Assembly (NCBI GenBank): GCA_037577475.1
Contig: CM075183.1
Span: forward strand, 14,528,971-14,592,970
DNA from: Chaunax sp. Z400
Lineage: Eukaryota > Chordata > Actinopteri > Lophiiformes > Chaunacidae
Length of the DNA stretch: 64,000 nt
Direction of reading: 5' to 3'
In this document: piece by piece, positions 60,612 to 64,000 of the stretch
How positions within the stretch are numbered: the first letter of the stretch is position 1
Layout: each line of letters starts with the position of its first letter
Translations under genes and position numbers: made by a program
Notes under the pieces: generated by a model
What the model was told of the DNA's origin: nothing
What the model saw: the letters and a program-made list of their open reading frames with translations, nothing else
The model's database searches: none

Positions 60612-63600
60612 GAGGAGACAGCAATGAAAGACAAAAACAAAAGGGTGAATGAAAGGAGGTGCATGGGATTTGAGAAAATAAAAATACAGTAATGGATTGT
60701 CGCATTAAGTTTAAATACCAGGGAACCATGGATACTGGAAAATCACACCAGAAATAATATTATCAAAATTCAGTGACTTCTGATTTTCTCTTTAGCTGAT
60801 AGTTTCGTCCAAAAAGGTGAACAGGCTTTCATCAGTTCTGAATGTCTTTTCTTCTAATCATGGTCGGTGCCTCTTTCTTTAAAGATGTGCTTTTTGCAGT
60901 GCAGTGAATATTATTGATTGTTCTCAGTCCTCTGGTGGAAATTTGGCAGCCAACCCCTCAAAACCAGTTGAGATAGCATTGGGTCTAAGTGGATTAGACT
61001 AGCCGGAATGGTGGTGGGAAAAACCTAGAGGGAGAAACCAAAGCTCCGGTGGCTTCAATAAACCAGCTCTGTGAAGCAGGAAAAAGATGGAAGACCGGGA
61101 CACTTTTTTTCACCCTCTCTCACCCTCCTGTTTTAAGCAGATAAGCTGCTTCAAGGGTCTTAGTTATGCTGTGCAGAACCACCAGCACGATATGAAAACT
61201 TTTGACGAGGGGAAAGAAAAGCTGAGAAGTCCGTTCCTCAAGTTGTCTTTTCTCTATTGACAAGAGGGATTTGGGGATGTTTGGAGTGGTCAGTGCTGGG
61301 AGGAATTACAAAAAGCCTCTGTGATGTGACATAGTGAGCATGTCGCTGCTCAGACATGGGTTTTTAGTGAAGGCATGGACTCAATTTGGTCAACTTTTGG
61401 TTTGTTTAGCTGTTACAGTAAGGCATAAATGGCAAAACACCACCATAAATCCTTTGACTTTCCTTCCTGAAAAGTTGTGTCTTACTGTTATGTAATTTTA
61501 TTTTTTATTTTCCCTGTGATGCTGTCCACATTTGAAAGCTGCCATGCTAATGGCTCCTTATCTTGTTAAGTGTTTCAGCAGATTTGGTACTTTACAGAAT
61601 TTACTTTTGCCCCATAAAGATGTTGGTGTTTAAATAAAACATGGCAGCAGATATTACAAATGGTCTAAAACTTTGGATTAAAGTTACACAGACATCATCT
61701 GCCCTTGGTGGGGATATTATAGCAATGCTGTATATTCAGCCCTTTGAGACTTTGAGTGCCTCTTGGACAAGGACATCAGTTTCCTCAAGGGAGATTCGTT
61801 TTGACACAGCTGGTCTTGACTTTCCTCATTCATCACGGAACTGTCAATGCACCACGACGGGGGACATTTACTGGAGTCAGAGGTGCTGGTTTGTTTTGTC
61901 ATTGACAGCCAAGCACATCAGCTGATAAGTTCAAATGAGCTCCTTTGCATCACTGCTGGTTTGCTGGATCTCTGTTTTGTGTTATGAATGCAACTGATTC
62001 ACTGCTGTATAGATTTTAAACTGGCACAATGTTGGGATCGTTGTCTGATAATGACGGCTTTCCTATGCACTGATCACAAATCGTGAATTATCATTCTAAT
62101 AATTACCTGGGAATCATTTCACCATCTTTCACTCTGGCCTTAAATGACTCCAAAGATTATGACTTTTATCTTCTCTAACTCAAATGACCAAAGCATATCT
62201 GCAAGGGCTTGATAGGGCTGTGAATCATTACACTGGCTCGATTATCCCCCACCAGTCTGCTGGAAATTCTGTCAAAACCTTCCTCGCTCATATTCCTATT
62301 TCTGTCTACTCTGACTCACCCCTCCGATTTTCAACTCCACAGAGATGGAAGACTGGAGGTGATCAGAGGAGCAGCAAATATGACTGCTGAGGGAACAGAA
62401 AGCCGTTTCATTCTGCGTTTGATAAGTGTTTTAAGTAGCTCTTGTCTACCATTCTAATTACTTCTCCCATTATCTGCAAATATACTTTTTCCTTGCTGGG
62501 CACTCCTCTATTCTAACGAAAATGTACTTTAAAATGTGACATTTAGGGTTCAGGGTACACATGCAAATTTTAATATATAAGTGCACTTACTTGATACCTT
62601 TTAAATAGTACAGTTCTAACTTTCAAAATAAAATTGACAGTTTGTCTTAAAAGTCTAGCCTCTTTTTCCTCGGGGGTCATAAAACAAACACAAAGACCTG
62701 CTTAATAAGTGACAGAACACTCTACATTCGAGATGGTGCGAGCTGAAAACAGTTACTTCTTTAATTCAAGCTCCGAGGAAGAGCGCCGTCTTTGAAGCCA
62801 ATTTGACATACTGTCCAAAGCATGTAATCACAACATCACATGATGCACTCACATGCAGGAAGAGAGCCAGAGCCAGAGAGACAGTTCTGTCTCTGTAATA
62901 CCTGCAGGACTGACTGGCCACTAATTGGAAATCAAAAGCAATGGAGCTGGAAGGCAGCCAGGAAGGAACGGTGGAACCTCCAGCTCCTGTTGTTGGTCAG
63001 TTTAGACTGTGACAATAAAGACCCTGTTCCTTGTGTTGCCATTTAACCTATTCACCAGTGTGGAATGGTAGCAGCTGCTTTTTTACAGTACCACATAATG
63101 GGACAAAATGGCTCTCGCTGGCCGAGCTCCAGCTAGCTGTAAAAAGGCCACAATGCAGAGAGCAGGTGTGAAACAGACATTGCAGGAGAGAGAAGTCTAC
63201 CGCCATGCTGGCAATGATACTGAGAGCTTGCATCCCTTCCATCTGAGCTGATATAAAGTTTACTTCTCATTTTTTCCCACTGTTGCAACAAAGAATTAGA
63301 GAAGCACTGACAGGGGCTACAGATGGCCTGAGCTCACACAGACTGCCGAAGTATAGAAGTGTACACAAGTCAGACAAGAAGCCAGATTGGCTCGAAAAAC
63401 TGAGGCGGAAAGAAAAAAAAAATTATTGCTCACTTGTTTTTAATCTCCTCTCAAGTCGAGGTGTGAATAAGTACTTTGTGAGTGACAGCCTGATGAGTGC
63501 AGTTAGAGAAAATCCAAAACGTCATCAGGCGGTTGTCAGACTCGGCGCTGTCCGGCTCTAACGGCCGCTCAGGCGTGACAGTACGGGAACAAGGTATGCT

Positions 63601-64000
63601 TATGTTAGCACCGCAGCAGATGTTGTGTTCCTGCTGCAGCTGTCTTCTGCTTTCAAACAGAGGCGATGCACCATCGTTCTGTATGTCTCAATCCTCAGAT
63701 CATTAGTAGTCTCCTTTCTTTTCTTTTTTTTCTTGACAGACAAGCTAATAAGTGTTGTATTAGTTTGGGCTAAAACAACACGACTCGTAACATGATTGAG
63801 ATTAAATAAGCATTAGTATGTTCATACCATATAATGCCATAGGAGTAGAAAAAAAAAAGAAATGAAAGAACAGCGAAATCAAATGCAGTGATGGTCTGAT
63901 GTATTATCCTGGAGGCCTTGCCCACCCTCTTATGTTGAAAAAAAAAACACAGAGGATTTAAGGGGCTTGCCTTTTAAAAATTCTGCCTGGCAGACCTTGA
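60612..64000. other. No recognised gene
   Basis: AT-rich noncoding DNA with A- and T-runs (61107-61114, 63413-63422, 63723-63732). Frames up to 94 codons lack domains and splice context. No named repeat recognised. Confidence 0.4.

Noticed and set aside
1..64000. CRISPR array, prokaryotic operon or integrated viral genome
   Set aside because: There are no regularly spaced direct repeats, no dense co-directional frames with ribosome-binding sites, and no viral gene set that I recognise. Composition and repeats are vertebrate.

Overview
The window reads as vertebrate, most likely teleost fish, nuclear DNA rather than prokaryotic or viral. It is AT-rich with no long coding frames. It carries dense dinucleotide and tetranucleotide microsatellites, and relics of repeat families typical of ray-finned fish: a DIRS-type tyrosine recombinase piece, non-LTR reverse-transcriptase pieces, TTAA-flanked piggyBac-like ends, a 400-bp terminal-inverted-repeat MITE, and tRNA-derived SINE remnants. 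I recognise no complete protein-coding gene, no functional RNA gene and no CRISPR array. Most open frames of 60-150 codons look like chance frames.

Layout. 0-7 kb: a possible terminal coding exon on the minus strand (749-972), then a piggyBac-like repeat end (3719). 7-12 kb: a decayed LINE RT block (7455), compound CA/TA and poly-C tracts, and the 400-bp MITE (11653-12052). 12-33 kb: mostly featureless AT-rich DNA with patches rich in homeodomain-like TAATTA/ATTAGC motifs (16.0 kb, 26.0 kb), a DIRS relic (20645-20919) and a few exon-like islands (13.1, 29.0 kb). 33-43 kb: two SINE remnants, a rearranged dispersed repeat (35.85-36.14 kb), enhancer-like sequence near 38.6-39.1 kb and a long TA repeat (42.1 kb). 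43-49 kb: an exon-like Asn/His-rich block (43297-43544), another on the minus strand (44984-45111), a near-perfect palindrome (46991-47033) flanked by two dispersed repeats, and a possible solo LTR (48571-49070). 51-64 kb: the second piggyBac-like copy, LINE/SINE tails, a LINE 3' end (57880-58623) and minus-strand exon-like segments at 59204-59227 and 60526-60608.

Interpretation (inference). This is best explained as a large intron or intergenic region of a fish chromosome, possibly near a developmental or neuronal gene. Most of the better exon-like signals lie on the minus strand (60.6, 59.2, 45.0, 13.1 and 0.9 kb), which would fit a long minus-strand transcription unit with tens-of-kilobase introns. 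That is a hypothesis only: splice-like pairs also arise by chance in 64 kb, and I could not assign any of these segments to a known protein. I found no convincing evidence of a new multi-gene system.
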